Assembly (NCBI RefSeq): GCF_019931195.1
Contig: NZ_JAIOUO010000009.1
Location: 124,001-188,000, forward strand
Reading direction: 5' to 3'
DNA from: Marinobacter sp. F4216
GTDB taxonomy: Bacteria > Pseudomonadota > Gammaproteobacteria > Pseudomonadales > Oleiphilaceae
DNA length: 64,000 nucleotides
Under the pieces are notes generated by a model. The model saw only the letters and a list, made by a program, of their open reading frames with translations. It was not told the origin of the DNA and did not search any database. This document shows, in pieces, positions 35,436 through 44,145 of the stretch (positions are counted from its first letter, which is position 1; each line of letters opens with the position of its first letter). Both the position numbers and the translations under genes were made by a program.

Positions 35436-35948
35436 CTAGCGACTGTCGAAGGGCGATCGGTCGATCGGTGGCAGTTTGCGCAGGGAATTATCCGGACATT
35501 GCCGGCGAAGCTCTGCCAGAGGACGGCCGTCCGGCAGGATGAGATCGGGATTCAGGTCGAGTAGCGGCTGGAGCGCGAAATCCCGGTTGGGGAGTTCCTT
35601 GTGGGGCACGGTGAGCCTCGCATCATCGATCAGGTCCTGCCCGAACAGCAGCAGATCGAGATCCAGGGTGCGCGGACCCCAGTGGCGGATTCTCTGGCGG
35701 CCGTGATGGCGCTCAATGTTCTGCAAGTGGTCCAGCAAAATGTGAGCAGACAGAGAGGTTTTCAGCCAGGCTGCGCCATTGACGAAATCCGGCTGATCCT
35801 GAGGCCCGACTGGTCGGCTGGCGTAAAATGGCGATTGGGCCACCAGAAGGGTATCTGGCAGGCTGGCCAGCTCCGTCACAGCACGTGCCAGCTGGCCAGT
35901 GGGGTCTTCGAGGTTGCTGCCCAGCCCGACAAAGGCATCCGTGCTCAC
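35436..35948 (-). CDS. folK: 2-amino-4-hydroxy-6-hydroxymethyldihydropteridine pyrophosphokinase FolK
   Basis: A 170-residue HPPK with the complete family pattern: VGLGSNLEDP, QSPFYASRPVGPQDQPDFVN, HGRQRIRHWGPRTLDLDLLL with both Mg-binding Asp, and PHKELPNRDFALQPL. The GTG start at 35948 overlaps the pcnB stop (GTGA), the usual pcnB-folK coupling in gammaproteobacteria. It is the functional copy to judge by motif, compared with the diverged one after folB. Confidence 0.96.
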   Translation of the reverse strand: MSTDAFVGLGSNLEDPTGQLARAVTELASLPDTLLVAQSPFYASRPVGPQDQPDFVNGAAWLKTSLSAHILLDHLQNIERHHGRQRIRHWGPRTLDLDLLLFGQDLIDDARLTVPHKELPNRDFALQPLLDLNPDLILPDGRPLAELRRQCPDNSLRKLPPIDRSPFDSR

Positions 35949-37318
35949 TGGGAAGCCTTTTTTTGTGCGGGTGGTTTGCGCCGGCGCCGACGCTTCTTGG
36001 GTGCATCGCTGCTCAACTGGGAAAGCATGCGCTCCTGGTCACGATCGTTGGCTTCCTGGAACTCTGTCCACCACTGGCCGAGTCCCGGCTCGATCTCACC
36101 GGCGGCTTCGCGCACCAGCAGGAAATCGTAAGCGGCACGGAAGCGAGGGTGTGCCATCGTGGCGAAGGCTCGCTTACCCTGCCGGCGAGGCAGGCGCATC
36201 TGCATTTCCCAGATTTCTTTCATGGGACCGGAGAACCGCTTTGGGATCGACGTAGCCTGAACCTGGCGGCCAATCACTTTGCCAATGGCACCGTGCAGGG
36301 CAGGTTGAACAGGGTCGCCGTTATCCTGCCGGCGTGCCCATTCCACTTGCAGTGCGGGCCAGAGCATGGCGGCAAACAGGAAATAAGGGGTTACGGATTT
36401 GCCTTGGGCAATGCGCGCATCGGTATTGCGCAGGGCCTCTCGAATCAGTTCGTCAGAAGCGCCACCGTCAAGGGCTCTGACGGTCTCCGGAAACAAAGGT
36501 GCGAGCAGGTTGTAGCGACTGAGCAAATCGTAGGTTGCTTCGCCATGTCCGGCCGAGAACAGCTTCAGCACTTCATCAAACAGCCGTGCAGGCGGTATAT
36601 GGGACAGTAATGGGGCCAGCTCGCGAATCGGTGCCTCTGTTTCCGGCTCGATGTCGAAACCCAGCTTGGCGGCGAAGCGGATGGCCCGCAGCATCCGTAC
36701 CGGATCTTCCCGGTAGCGGGTGTCGGGGTCTCCGATCAGTCGGAGCTGACGATTCTGCAGGTCTTCGATACCGCCAGCAAAATCAATCACGCTGAAGTCA
36801 CGGATGCAGTAGTAGAGCGCATTCACCGTGAAATCCCGGCGCAGGGCATCTTCCTCTTGGGAACCATAAACGTTATCCCGCAGCAGCAGGCCGTGCTCGC
36901 TGGTCTGGCGGGCATCCCGGGGCGCGGTATCCTGATCGACTGAATCAGCGTTGCCGCGGAACGTGGTTACCTCGATGATTTCCCGGCCAAAGACCACATG
37001 CACAATGCGGAATCGCCGGCCGATCAGCCGGGAGTTACGGAACAGGCCGTGGACCTCTTCGGGAGTGGCGTTGGTGGCGATATCAAAGTCTTTCGGCTTG
37101 CCGCCGAGCAGAATGTCGCGCACGCCGCCGCCCACCAGGTAGGCCTCGTAACCCGATTTGTTCAGTCTGTGCAGAACCTTTTTGGCGGGTTCGCTGATGA
37201 CCGATCGGGACACATTGTGCTGGTCGCGGGGAACTTCCCTGCGCTGATATTTTCGCGCTCTCTTTTTTCCGTTGCTGGGGATCAGTGAACGGAGCTTGTC
37301 AACGAGTTTTCTAGGCAT
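35945..37318 (-). CDS. pcnB: Poly(A) polymerase I PcnB
   Basis: A 457-residue nucleotidyltransferase that adds poly(A) tails marking RNA for decay. The catalytic region reads LVGGGVRDILLGGKPKDFDI with the DxD carboxylates. EDPVRMLRAIRFAAKLGF and a basic C-terminal tail (PKKRRRRRKPPAQKKASQ) follow, as in PcnB but not in the CCA-adding enzyme. The ATG at 37318 is chosen over an upstream start 11 codons earlier. The region upstream encodes the CrcZ-like RNA, the same gene order as in Pseudomonas. Confidence 0.95.
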   Translation of the reverse strand: MPRKLVDKLRSLIPSNGKKRARKYQRREVPRDQHNVSRSVISEPAKKVLHRLNKSGYEAYLVGGGVRDILLGGKPKDFDIATNATPEEVHGLFRNSRLIGRRFRIVHVVFGREIIEVTTFRGNADSVDQDTAPRDARQTSEHGLLLRDNVYGSQEEDALRRDFTVNALYYCIRDFSVIDFAGGIEDLQNRQLRLIGDPDTRYREDPVRMLRAIRFAAKLGFDIEPETEAPIRELAPLLSHIPPARLFDEVLKLFSAGHGEATYDLLSRYNLLAPLFPETVRALDGGASDELIREALRNTDARIAQGKSVTPYFLFAAMLWPALQVEWARRQDNGDPVQPALHGAIGKVIGRQVQATSIPKRFSGPMKEIWEMQMRLPRRQGKRAFATMAHPRFRAAYDFLLVREAAGEIEPGLGQWWTEFQEANDRDQERMLSQLSSDAPKKRRRRRKPPAQKKASQ

Positions 37319-37419
37319 TGAAATCCGTGGTTGCGTTTTGCCGAGGCGCAAGTGTAACGGTTTGGGAGGGATTTTCCCATGTCTGGCCGGGGCGGGGAAA
37401 AACGGGGTGCCAGATAATC

Positions 37420-37449
37420 AAAAGGCGGATCCGTTTTCACGAATCCGCC
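37420..37449 (-). terminator. Terminator of the CrcZ-like RNA
   Basis: On the minus strand GGCGGATTCG-TGAAAA-CGGATCCGCC, a 10-bp stem with one mismatch, is followed by TTTTGATT. It lies about 100 bp before pcnB. Confidence 0.75.
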
Positions 37450-37797
37450 TCGAAAGCGTTGACGATCTGCGTTGTTCTTGTTGTTAACGGGATTATTCTT
37501 TTTTTTACCCCTTTGCTTATCCTCAACCAGAGGATAAATACCAGCAAACGGAAAGCTTTGAATACACTGAGTGGTCAGAAACATTGTGCAGGTCTGAGGT
37601 AGCTGTAGCGTCGCCTCTTGGACGATTCTTCTCTACATCTACAACTCGCACATGCTGTGGGACCACTAAAAAGCCAAGCACCCAAAACACTCAGTTCGCT
37701 CGCGTTCTTTTCTTGTTTTTGTTGATGAACGCTTTCTGGCAGCTTTTTTGTTTTTGTTTGGCTGCTGCACATCCGATCTTGTTTTTGTTGTTGTGCG
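37420..37797 (-). ncRNA. CrcZ-like CbrB-dependent small RNA (candidate)
   Basis: A non-coding stretch of about 378 nt between cbrB and pcnB, where Pseudomonas encodes CrcZ. It starts about 12 nt after a consensus sigma-54 promoter and ends in a GC hairpin followed by TTTT. Five A-rich clusters matching the Hfq catabolite motif AAnAAnAA lie on the minus strand at about 37778-37795, 37744-37760, 37708-37722, 37491-37508 and 37471-37487. Two sit in loops closed by GCAGC/GCTGC and GCGTTC/GAACGC. By analogy it would sequester Hfq/Crc and relieve catabolite repression. No ORF in the stretch is credible. Confidence 0.75.
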
Positions 37798-37808
37798 CTC
37801 TTGAGATA

Positions 37809-37823
37809 GCAGGGTGCGTGCCA
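37809..37823 (-). promoter_or_regulatory. Sigma-54 promoter of the CrcZ-like RNA
   Basis: On the minus strand CTGGCACGCACCCTGC: TGGCAC -24 box, GG-N10-GC spacing, CTGC -12 box. The predicted start is near 37797. Confidence 0.85.
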
Positions 37824-37874
37824 GTTTTTTAAAATCCTTATATAACAATGATTTGTTTTTTTTGTGGTAGGTAG

Positions 37875-37957
37875 TGTTACCTAGTTCCTGCCCTATGTGT
37901 TACCGGATTCGCGTTTCTGCTTGGGGGGGTGTTACCGTGGGGAACATCGAGGTAACA
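37875..37957. promoter_or_regulatory. Candidate CbrB upstream activating sites
   Basis: Three TGTTAC (37875-37880, 37898-37903, 37930-37935) and one GTAACA (37952-37957) lie 78-160 bp upstream of the predicted sRNA start. The last two form a TGTTAC-N16-GTAACA inverted pair. Position and palindromic form fit an NtrC-type enhancer for CbrB; the precise CbrB consensus was not checked. Confidence 0.55.
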
Positions 37958-38010
37958 AATGAGTTGATGTTCACAGTTTGAGAGGGAGCGGGCCTCCGTT
38001 ATGTGATTGT

Positions 38011-39408
38011 TCAATTGCCGGATGTCTTTTTTCTGGGAATGCCAAGGCGCTGGCGCCGCTCCCAGAGGGATTTTCGACTGATGCCCAGTTTCTGGGCCAA
38101 TTCGGTCTCGCTCATCCGGTCCTGGTTTTCCAGAACAAAGTGCTGAAAGTAATCTTCCAGGGACAGATCGCTGCTGTTGTCGTTGTCCGTTGAACGGGGC
38201 TGTACATTATTGCCGGAGACCAGGCTTTCAGGGATTTGTTCATCACCGAATTCCAGTTCAAGGTCCAGCAGATCCGGCGTGATAACGTCGCCTTCGCACA
38301 GAATGGTGGCGCGCTCAATGGCGTTCTCCAGTTCCCGCACGTTGCCCGGCCAGCGATGGCGCTCCAGCGTTTGCATCGCCTGGGGGCTCAGATTCAAGTA
38401 GGGCTTGCCCATCTTCTCAGCCTGCCGGGTCAGGAAACGTTTGGCCAAGCCGAGAATGTCGCTCTTGCGTTCCCGCAGGGGGGGGATGCGGATCTGCATA
38501 ACATTCAGTCGATAATACAGGTCCTCCCGGAACTCGCCGGTGCTGGTCATGGCCTTGAGGTTTCGATGAGTGGCCGCGATCATCCGCACATTTACCTTCC
38601 GGCTCTGGGTGGAGCCGACCTTGCGGATCTCGCTTTCCTGAAGCACGCGCAGCAGACGCGCCTGGGCTTCTGCCGGCAGTTCGCCGATCTCGTCCAGGAA
38701 CAGGCTGCCGCCGTCCGCCGCTTCAATCAGCCCGGTGCGGGCGGATACCGCTCCGGTAAAGGCACCTTTCTCATGCCCGAACAGTTCCGACTCAATCAGG
38801 CTTTCGGGGATGGCAGCGCAGTTGACCGAAATCAGGGGTTTGGAAGCCCTGGGGCTCAACAGGTGCAGCGCCCTTGCGGCCAGCTCCTTTCCGGTGCCTG
38901 ATTCGCCGTTAATAAGAACCGTGGTTTCTGTGGGCGCCACCTTGCGGATCAGGGTGAATACCCGCTGCATGGGGTCGCAATGCCCAAACATGATGCCGGC
39001 AGGGTCTCGCTGTTCTTTCTGTCCGGCATCCGGCGTTTTGGATGTTTGACGCGATTCCGTCGGGTTCTGGGCCAGGATGTTTTCAACGGCGGCCAGCATT
39101 TCGTCATGATCGAAGGGCTTGGCGATATATTCCACCGCGCCCAACTTCATGGAGTCCACCGCCGAGCGCAGGCTGGCGTAACTGGTCATGATCAGGACCG
39201 GAGTGTCGGGTGCCCGATTGATCAGCTCGGTTCCGGCTGCGCCAGGCAGGCGCAGATCGGAAATGATTAGGTCAAATTGATCGGGTTCCAGAGTCTCTGC
39301 CTCTTCCACAGAGCTGGCATCAGCCACTTCGTAGCCCGCATGCTGCAGGAGCTTGCGAACCGCTGAGCGGATGATGTCTTCGTCTTCTACTATCAGGATG
39401 CGAGGCAT
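38011..39408 (-). CDS. cbrB: Sigma-54-dependent response regulator CbrB
   Basis: A 465-residue NtrC-family activator. The receiver domain has the phosphoacceptor Asp in LIISDLRLP; the central AAA+ domain has Walker A GESGTGKE, the sigma-54 contact loop GAFTGA and DEIGELPAEAQ; a Fis-type HTH is C-terminal (ETELAQKLGISRKSLWERRQ). It follows cbrA and precedes the CrcZ-like RNA, as in Pseudomonas, where CbrB activates crcZ. The ATG at 39408 is preferred to a TTG four codons upstream. Confidence 0.93.
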   Translation of the reverse strand: MPRILIVEDEDIIRSAVRKLLQHAGYEVADASSVEEAETLEPDQFDLIISDLRLPGAAGTELINRAPDTPVLIMTSYASLRSAVDSMKLGAVEYIAKPFDHDEMLAAVENILAQNPTESRQTSKTPDAGQKEQRDPAGIMFGHCDPMQRVFTLIRKVAPTETTVLINGESGTGKELAARALHLLSPRASKPLISVNCAAIPESLIESELFGHEKGAFTGAVSARTGLIEAADGGSLFLDEIGELPAEAQARLLRVLQESEIRKVGSTQSRKVNVRMIAATHRNLKAMTSTGEFREDLYYRLNVMQIRIPPLRERKSDILGLAKRFLTRQAEKMGKPYLNLSPQAMQTLERHRWPGNVRELENAIERATILCEGDVITPDLLDLELEFGDEQIPESLVSGNNVQPRSTDNDNSSDLSLEDYFQHFVLENQDRMSETELAQKLGISRKSLWERRQRLGIPRKKTSGN

Positions 39409-39425
39409 AGTCTGAATCAAGGCCC

Positions 39426-42380
39426 TTAGTTCTGGCTGATGCGGTGGTGGCTGGAGTCCGCTTCGTAAGCTGGCAGTCTGACTCGCACGCAGGTTCCCTG
39501 TCCTGTTATCTGATCGACAGGACTTTCGACCTGAATGTTGCCATAGTGCTCTTCGACGATGCTGTACACCAGCGAGAGGCCCAGACCAGTACCTTTATTC
39601 GGAGCCTTGGTGGTGTAGAAGGGCTCAAAGATATGGTCCAGCTGATCCTCGGGGATTCCACTACCTTCATCGATAACCTCGATGATAGCGGAGTAGCCGT
39701 CGCCGTTTCCACTGACCCTTATGGTACTGCCTTCCGGCGAGGCATCCCGGGCGTTGGCCAGCAGGTTGACGAATACCTGTACTAGCCGCTGTTCATCCCC
39801 CAGTACCCGCAACTCCTCGGGGAGTTCGTTGATAAAGCGGATATGGCCGTCCTTGTCGCTCAGCGACAGCAGGTTGATTGATTCGTCCACGCACCGGTGG
39901 ATATCGACTGGCTCGTAGCGGTTGGCCTGAGCGTGGTTGCCGGTGCGGGCAAAGTTCATCAGCGATTGAAGGATGGTGGAGATCCGGCGCGTTTGTTGTT
40001 GAATCTGATTGGCAGTGTCCAGAATCTCCGGGTTGTCGGTCTCCAGCTTCAGATTTTGCGCCAGAGAGGAAATTCCGGTTACCGGGTTGCCAATTTCGTG
40101 CGCTACACCCGCCGCTAGCCGGCCCACGGACGCCAGTCGTTCGCTGTGCATCAGTTCGTCTTCCAGCAGTCGGGTCTCGGTCTGGTCTTCCACCAGAATG
40201 ATGCTTCCACCTTCCGGGTGATCGGGGCCACTCAGAGCGGCCTTGTGCAGGTTAAGCCAATGAGGTTTACCGCGAAGGTCGAGTCGGTGTTTGTAGCGGT
40301 GCAGTTCCTCACCCCGGTTGAAGTCGTCCAGCAGATGGTGCCAGTGCTCGGGCAGGGTCATCAGTTTGGCGCCTACCACATCGTCGGCCGTGATCCCGGT
40401 CAGGCTTTCGATGGCGTGGTTCCACATCAGGATTTCACCGTCTTCACCCACCGAGCAGGCCGGAATGGGCAGGTTTTGCAGGGTTTGCCGGTAGTGGCGG
40501 CGCAGGTTGTCCAGTTCCCCGGCCAGGCCGGTCAGGCGGTTCTGGTATTCGCCCAGTGCCCGCTCGACATACCGGATGTCCTGGGCTGTTCCGCCCCGGG
40601 CCATGGGTTTGAAACCCAGATGGCGCTTCACCATGTCCCTTGCCACGGTGGGGCCGAGCAGGCCTGACAGGTTGATCTCAATCTGGTCCCGCAATCGCCT
40701 TAGCTGATACGGGCGGTATTCGATCTCCGGAAGCTTCAGCTGGGACAGGGCTCGTTCGACCTCGCGTTTGGCGACGCCAAAGCCCAGTGGCTCCGAAAGT
40801 TGACGGGCAAAGTCCGCCGATGATGTTGCCAGCAGTTCCCGGCGCTGGGGGCGGGAAAGGGCGCCGACCGAGCATGCCTGGGCCGCGCTGGTTTCCTCGC
40901 TGTTGCTGGTGCTCAGGATGGAGACCACGGCAAACAGAGCGACATTGGCCGTCAGGCTGATGAAGGTGAAGATGTACCAGGTGTTGTCATCGGGTACCAC
41001 AGGGGCATCCAGCAACGCCAGCAGGTTGGTATTATGGGCGAAGGGCAGGACCAGCGTGATGATCCAGATGGTCAGCCCCAGCACCAGGCCGGCAATCAGG
41101 CCACGGCGATTGCCTTCGGGCCAGTAGATCACGCCCAGGGCCCCGGGCAGGAGCTGTAGCATGCCGGACAACGACAGGATGCCGAGTATCGACAGATCGA
41201 GATTTTTGCCGAAACTCTCGTGGAATAGCAGGGCCATGAAAATGATGATGGCGATCAGGAAGCGCTTGACCCACCTCAGCCAGCGATAGATGTCCCCCTG
41301 ATCCCTTGGTGTCTTGAGCGGCAGGATGATGTGGTTGAGCACCATGCCCGCCAGGGCCAGGGTGCTGACAATCATCAGGCCGCTGGCAGCAGACAGGCCG
41401 GCGATGTACATCAGCAGGGTGAGGGCCGGGCTGTCCAGGGCCTGGGCAATGCCCAGTACATAAAAGCTGGGGGGTGTGGTGACTTCCAGGGCCTGGCCAC
41501 CCCAGAGGATGAGCGGCACCGGCAGCCCCAGGAGCAGAAGGTAGAGCGGCAGGCCCCAGCTGGCCTTGGCGAGCGCCCGGGGGGATGGGTTCTCGCTGAA
41601 GGTCATGTGGTACATGTGAGGCAGCACCAGTGCGCCCGCGAAGGCCATCAGCATGAGTGCGCGCCAGCTGCCATCATTGACGCTGAGGGTCATGGTCGTC
41701 GCTGGTGAATCGTGGTTGATCAGCCAGGTATCCAGGCCCTCCATACCGCCAAATACGCTGAACAAAACGACGCCGCCCAGGGCCAGCAGTGCCACCAGTT
41801 TGACCAGTGAGTCGAAGGCAATGGCCAGTACGAGGCCCTGATGATTTTCGGAGGTCTGATCCCGGCGGGTGCCGAACAGCATGGCAAACAGGACCACGGT
41901 GATACTGAACATCACGCTGATCAGGTTGGTAGACGTGTCCGGTGCGAGCAGGGCCGCAGACCTGCTTACCGCCTGAATCTGCATGCTGAGGAGGGCCAGA
42001 ATGGCGGCACCGGAGCAGAGGGTCACCAGGGTGCCGGCCCACTGGCTTCGATAGCGGTAGGCGAACAGGTCGGCCAGGGATGTCAGCTGATAGGCACGGC
42101 CAATCCGCATGACCGGATTGAGCAGCACCGGTGCCAGCAGGAAGGCACCGCTGATGCCAAGATAATAGGCCAGGAAGCCATAGCCGGTGTCCGCTGCCAC
42201 CCCGACCGCAGCGTATACGGCCCAGATGCCGGCGTAGACACCGAGGCTGAGGGTATAGATGAGCGGGTGACGGACCCAGTAACGGGGAAAGGTGCCCCGT
42301 TCGGTAATCCAGGCAATGCCGAAAAGCAGGAGCAGATAAAGCAGGCTGGCGGACAGGAGGGTCGGCGCGCTAAAACTCAT
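39426..42380 (-). CDS. cbrA: Sensor kinase CbrA with sodium/solute symporter domain
   Basis: A 984-residue protein. About 480 N-terminal residues carry a dozen membrane segments of the SSSF transporter type (YWPEGNRRGLIAGLVLGLTI). A PAS-like domain (PACSVGEDGEILMWNHAIES) follows, then HisKA with the phospho-His in GVAHEIGNPV and an HATPase with the N-box NLLANARDA and G-box GTGLGLSLVYSIVEEHYG. This architecture is characteristic of CbrA, which controls carbon/nitrogen use with CbrB. It overlaps the small gene upstream by 11 bp, so translation may be coupled. Start ATG chosen as the first methionine before the first hydrophobic helix. Confidence 0.95.
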   Translation of the reverse strand: MSFSAPTLLSASLLYLLLLFGIAWITERGTFPRYWVRHPLIYTLSLGVYAGIWAVYAAVGVAADTGYGFLAYYLGISGAFLLAPVLLNPVMRIGRAYQLTSLADLFAYRYRSQWAGTLVTLCSGAAILALLSMQIQAVSRSAALLAPDTSTNLISVMFSITVVLFAMLFGTRRDQTSENHQGLVLAIAFDSLVKLVALLALGGVVLFSVFGGMEGLDTWLINHDSPATTMTLSVNDGSWRALMLMAFAGALVLPHMYHMTFSENPSPRALAKASWGLPLYLLLLGLPVPLILWGGQALEVTTPPSFYVLGIAQALDSPALTLLMYIAGLSAASGLMIVSTLALAGMVLNHIILPLKTPRDQGDIYRWLRWVKRFLIAIIIFMALLFHESFGKNLDLSILGILSLSGMLQLLPGALGVIYWPEGNRRGLIAGLVLGLTIWIITLVLPFAHNTNLLALLDAPVVPDDNTWYIFTFISLTANVALFAVVSILSTSNSEETSAAQACSVGALSRPQRRELLATSSADFARQLSEPLGFGVAKREVERALSQLKLPEIEYRPYQLRRLRDQIEINLSGLLGPTVARDMVKRHLGFKPMARGGTAQDIRYVERALGEYQNRLTGLAGELDNLRRHYRQTLQNLPIPACSVGEDGEILMWNHAIESLTGITADDVVGAKLMTLPEHWHHLLDDFNRGEELHRYKHRLDLRGKPHWLNLHKAALSGPDHPEGGSIILVEDQTETRLLEDELMHSERLASVGRLAAGVAHEIGNPVTGISSLAQNLKLETDNPEILDTANQIQQQTRRISTILQSLMNFARTGNHAQANRYEPVDIHRCVDESINLLSLSDKDGHIRFINELPEELRVLGDEQRLVQVFVNLLANARDASPEGSTIRVSGNGDGYSAIIEVIDEGSGIPEDQLDHIFEPFYTTKAPNKGTGLGLSLVYSIVEEHYGNIQVESPVDQITGQGTCVRVRLPAYEADSSHHRISQN

Positions 42381-42546
42381 TGGGGTCTCGCCGCCATTCC
42401 AGCCAGAATCCGATGGCAATCAGGCCAGCCCAGATGACGTAGGGGGTATACCAGGCGTTACCGGGCTCGGTCCACCAGTCCAGGATGTTGGGCGAAAAAA
42501 TGTAGATGGCCAGCACCAGCAGGAAGACCAGGCGATAGATATACAT
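42370..42546 (-). CDS. cbrX: CbrX-like small membrane protein upstream of cbrA
   Basis: A 58-residue protein with two hydrophobic segments (LVFLLVLAIYIF, YVIWAGLIAIGFW) and conserved-looking WWTEPGNAWYTPY. It overlaps the start of cbrA by 11 bp. In Pseudomonas putida a similar small ORF, cbrX, lies directly upstream of cbrA and its translation controls cbrA. The ATG at 42546 gives the hydrophobic start; a longer alternative would add a non-conserved N-terminus. Confidence 0.8.
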   Translation of the reverse strand: MYIYRLVFLLVLAIYIFSPNILDWWTEPGNAWYTPYVIWAGLIAIGFWLEWRRDPNEF

Positions 42547-42594
42547 CGGACGTGTTATCCGGGGTGAATGGTAAAACCCGGTTATACCATGCAC

Positions 42595-43467
42595 TTAGCC
42601 GGATGTCAGGTGGGCTGCCTGTCTGTGCCAGTGCACAATGCCCCATTCCAGGATGTCGGCTGGACTGGCATGGGCCAGTTGCGGGGGCGGCATCTGCCCG
42701 AGCGCCTGAAGCGCCTCGAACAGATTTCGCGCCGCCCGATCATCGTCCAGGGAAGGGGCATGGGTCTGCTTGCTGAGTTTCTGGCCCTGTTCATTGAGTA
42801 TCACCGGGATGTGGAGCCAGTTAGGGGGCGACGTATTGAGGGCGCGATAGATCTGTTGTTGCTGGGCGGTCATGTCCAGCAGGTCCGAGCCACGGACCAC
42901 ATCGGTAATGCCCTGGTCGATATCGTCCACCACAACCGCAAGCTGGTAGGCGAAGAACCCCTCCTTGCGCAACAACACCGGATCATCCAGTTCAGCGGTT
43001 ACGGTTTGCTCCTGTGGGCCGAGCAGGTGGTCCTCCCATCGGCTGAATTCGTTTTCCAGAGCGAAGCGAATGGCATGGGCTTCCCCCTCTTCAACGGCGT
43101 TCATCTCCCGGCACTGCGCCGGATGACGGCCATCATTTGCTTTGAGCTGTTTGCGGGAGCAGGCGCAGCGGTAGGCGCGGCCGGATTTGAGGAGTCGGTC
43201 GATACTGGCCTGGTAGGCGTCATGCCGCCGGGATTGATAACGAATGGGTTCGTCGGGAATCAGGCCGTGGGCGTTCAGGCTTGTCAGGATCTGGCCGGTC
43301 GCTTCCGGTGGTTCTCGCAGCGGATCCAGATCTTCGATGCGCACCAGCCAACAACCCTTTTTTACGCGGGCTTCGAGATAACTGGCAAGGGCGGTGACCA
43401 GGGAGCCGAAATGCAGCGGGCCGGTGGGGGATGGCGCAAAACGGCCGCGATAAACTGGAGTGGTCAT
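42595..43467 (-). CDS. gluQ: tRNA-Asp(QUC) glutamyl-queuosine synthetase GluQRS
   Basis: A 290-residue paralogue of the glutamyl-tRNA synthetase catalytic domain. It has GRFAPSPTGPLHFGSL (HIGH-like motif), RIEDLDPLREP, the zinc-site-type CAC...QCR region and QKLSKQ in place of KMSKS. It lacks the anticodon-binding domain, as expected. It attaches Glu to queuosine in tRNA-Asp. It lies downstream of dksA, the dksA-gluQ operon of many gammaproteobacteria. Confidence 0.95.
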   Translation of the reverse strand: MTTPVYRGRFAPSPTGPLHFGSLVTALASYLEARVKKGCWLVRIEDLDPLREPPEATGQILTSLNAHGLIPDEPIRYQSRRHDAYQASIDRLLKSGRAYRCACSRKQLKANDGRHPAQCREMNAVEEGEAHAIRFALENEFSRWEDHLLGPQEQTVTAELDDPVLLRKEGFFAYQLAVVVDDIDQGITDVVRGSDLLDMTAQQQQIYRALNTSPPNWLHIPVILNEQGQKLSKQTHAPSLDDDRAARNLFEALQALGQMPPPQLAHASPADILEWGIVHWHRQAAHLTSG

Positions 43468-43524
43468 GGTAATCAGCCGCCGGCCTGTGACCAGGCCGTC
43501 GCGGCTGCTGACAGTCGATAAGGC

Positions 43525-43965
43525 TTAGATGCCAGTCTGCTTTTCCCGGATTTCGGCCAGGGTTTTGCAATCAATGCACAGGGTCGCCGTCGGGCGGGCT
43601 TCGAGTCGACGGGTGCCGATCTCAACGCCGCACTGGTCGCAGAAGCCATAGTCGTCCTTGTCGATACGATCGATGGTCTTGTCGATTTTCTTGATCAGCT
43701 TGCGCTCGCGATCACGGGTGCGTAGCTCCAGGCTGAATTCTTCTTCCTGGGTTGCACGGTCGCTGGGATCTGCGTAGTTTGCCGCGTCTTCCTGCATGTG
43801 GTGCATGGTGCGATCGACTTCTTCCATGAGCTCCTGTTTCCACTGAAGCAGCAGGCCCTTGAAGTGCTGCAACATGTCGTCGCTCATGTATTCTTCACCC
43901 TTCTTCATTTCATAGGGGGTGAAATTGGTGAATCTCTCGCGTTGTTGTTCTGCTGTGTTTGCCAT
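43525..43965 (-). CDS. dksA: RNA polymerase-binding transcription factor DksA
   Basis: A 146-residue protein with the coiled-coil tip acids DPSDRATQEEEF and a C-terminal four-Cys zinc finger (FCDQCG and CIDCK). With ppGpp it represses stable-RNA promoters and activates amino acid genes. The ATG at 43965 has GAGG 8 nt upstream; an upstream alternative would add ten residues. gluQ follows at 57 bp. Confidence 0.97.
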   Translation of the reverse strand: MANTAEQQRERFTNFTPYEMKKGEEYMSDDMLQHFKGLLLQWKQELMEEVDRTMHHMQEDAANYADPSDRATQEEEFSLELRTRDRERKLIKKIDKTIDRIDKDDYGFCDQCGVEIGTRRLEARPTATLCIDCKTLAEIREKQTGI

Positions 43966-44145
43966 TGAACCGGCCTCTTGTTTGTACTTCTTCAAGAACG
44001 CCCTGCCTGCCTTGGCTGCAGCAACCTGTCACGTGTTAGCTGCAAATTGGGCGAACTGGTCGTCCTGAAACAGGAATTTGCGGAAAATAGCAGATTAGTC
44101 ACAGGCGTGCCAGCCTTGTTGTGAGGACTTTTGTACGGAGGTCAC

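Noticed and set aside
37471..37795. CRISPR-like array from the repeated A-rich blocks
   Set aside because: The blocks are simple AAC/AAG-type clusters of uneven spacing without conserved repeats or spacers, and fit Hfq motifs better.
37282..37848. Several small ORFs between pcnB and cbrB
   Set aside because: They overlap the CrcZ-like RNA on both strands, lack ribosome sites and have low-complexity products from the A/T-rich clusters.
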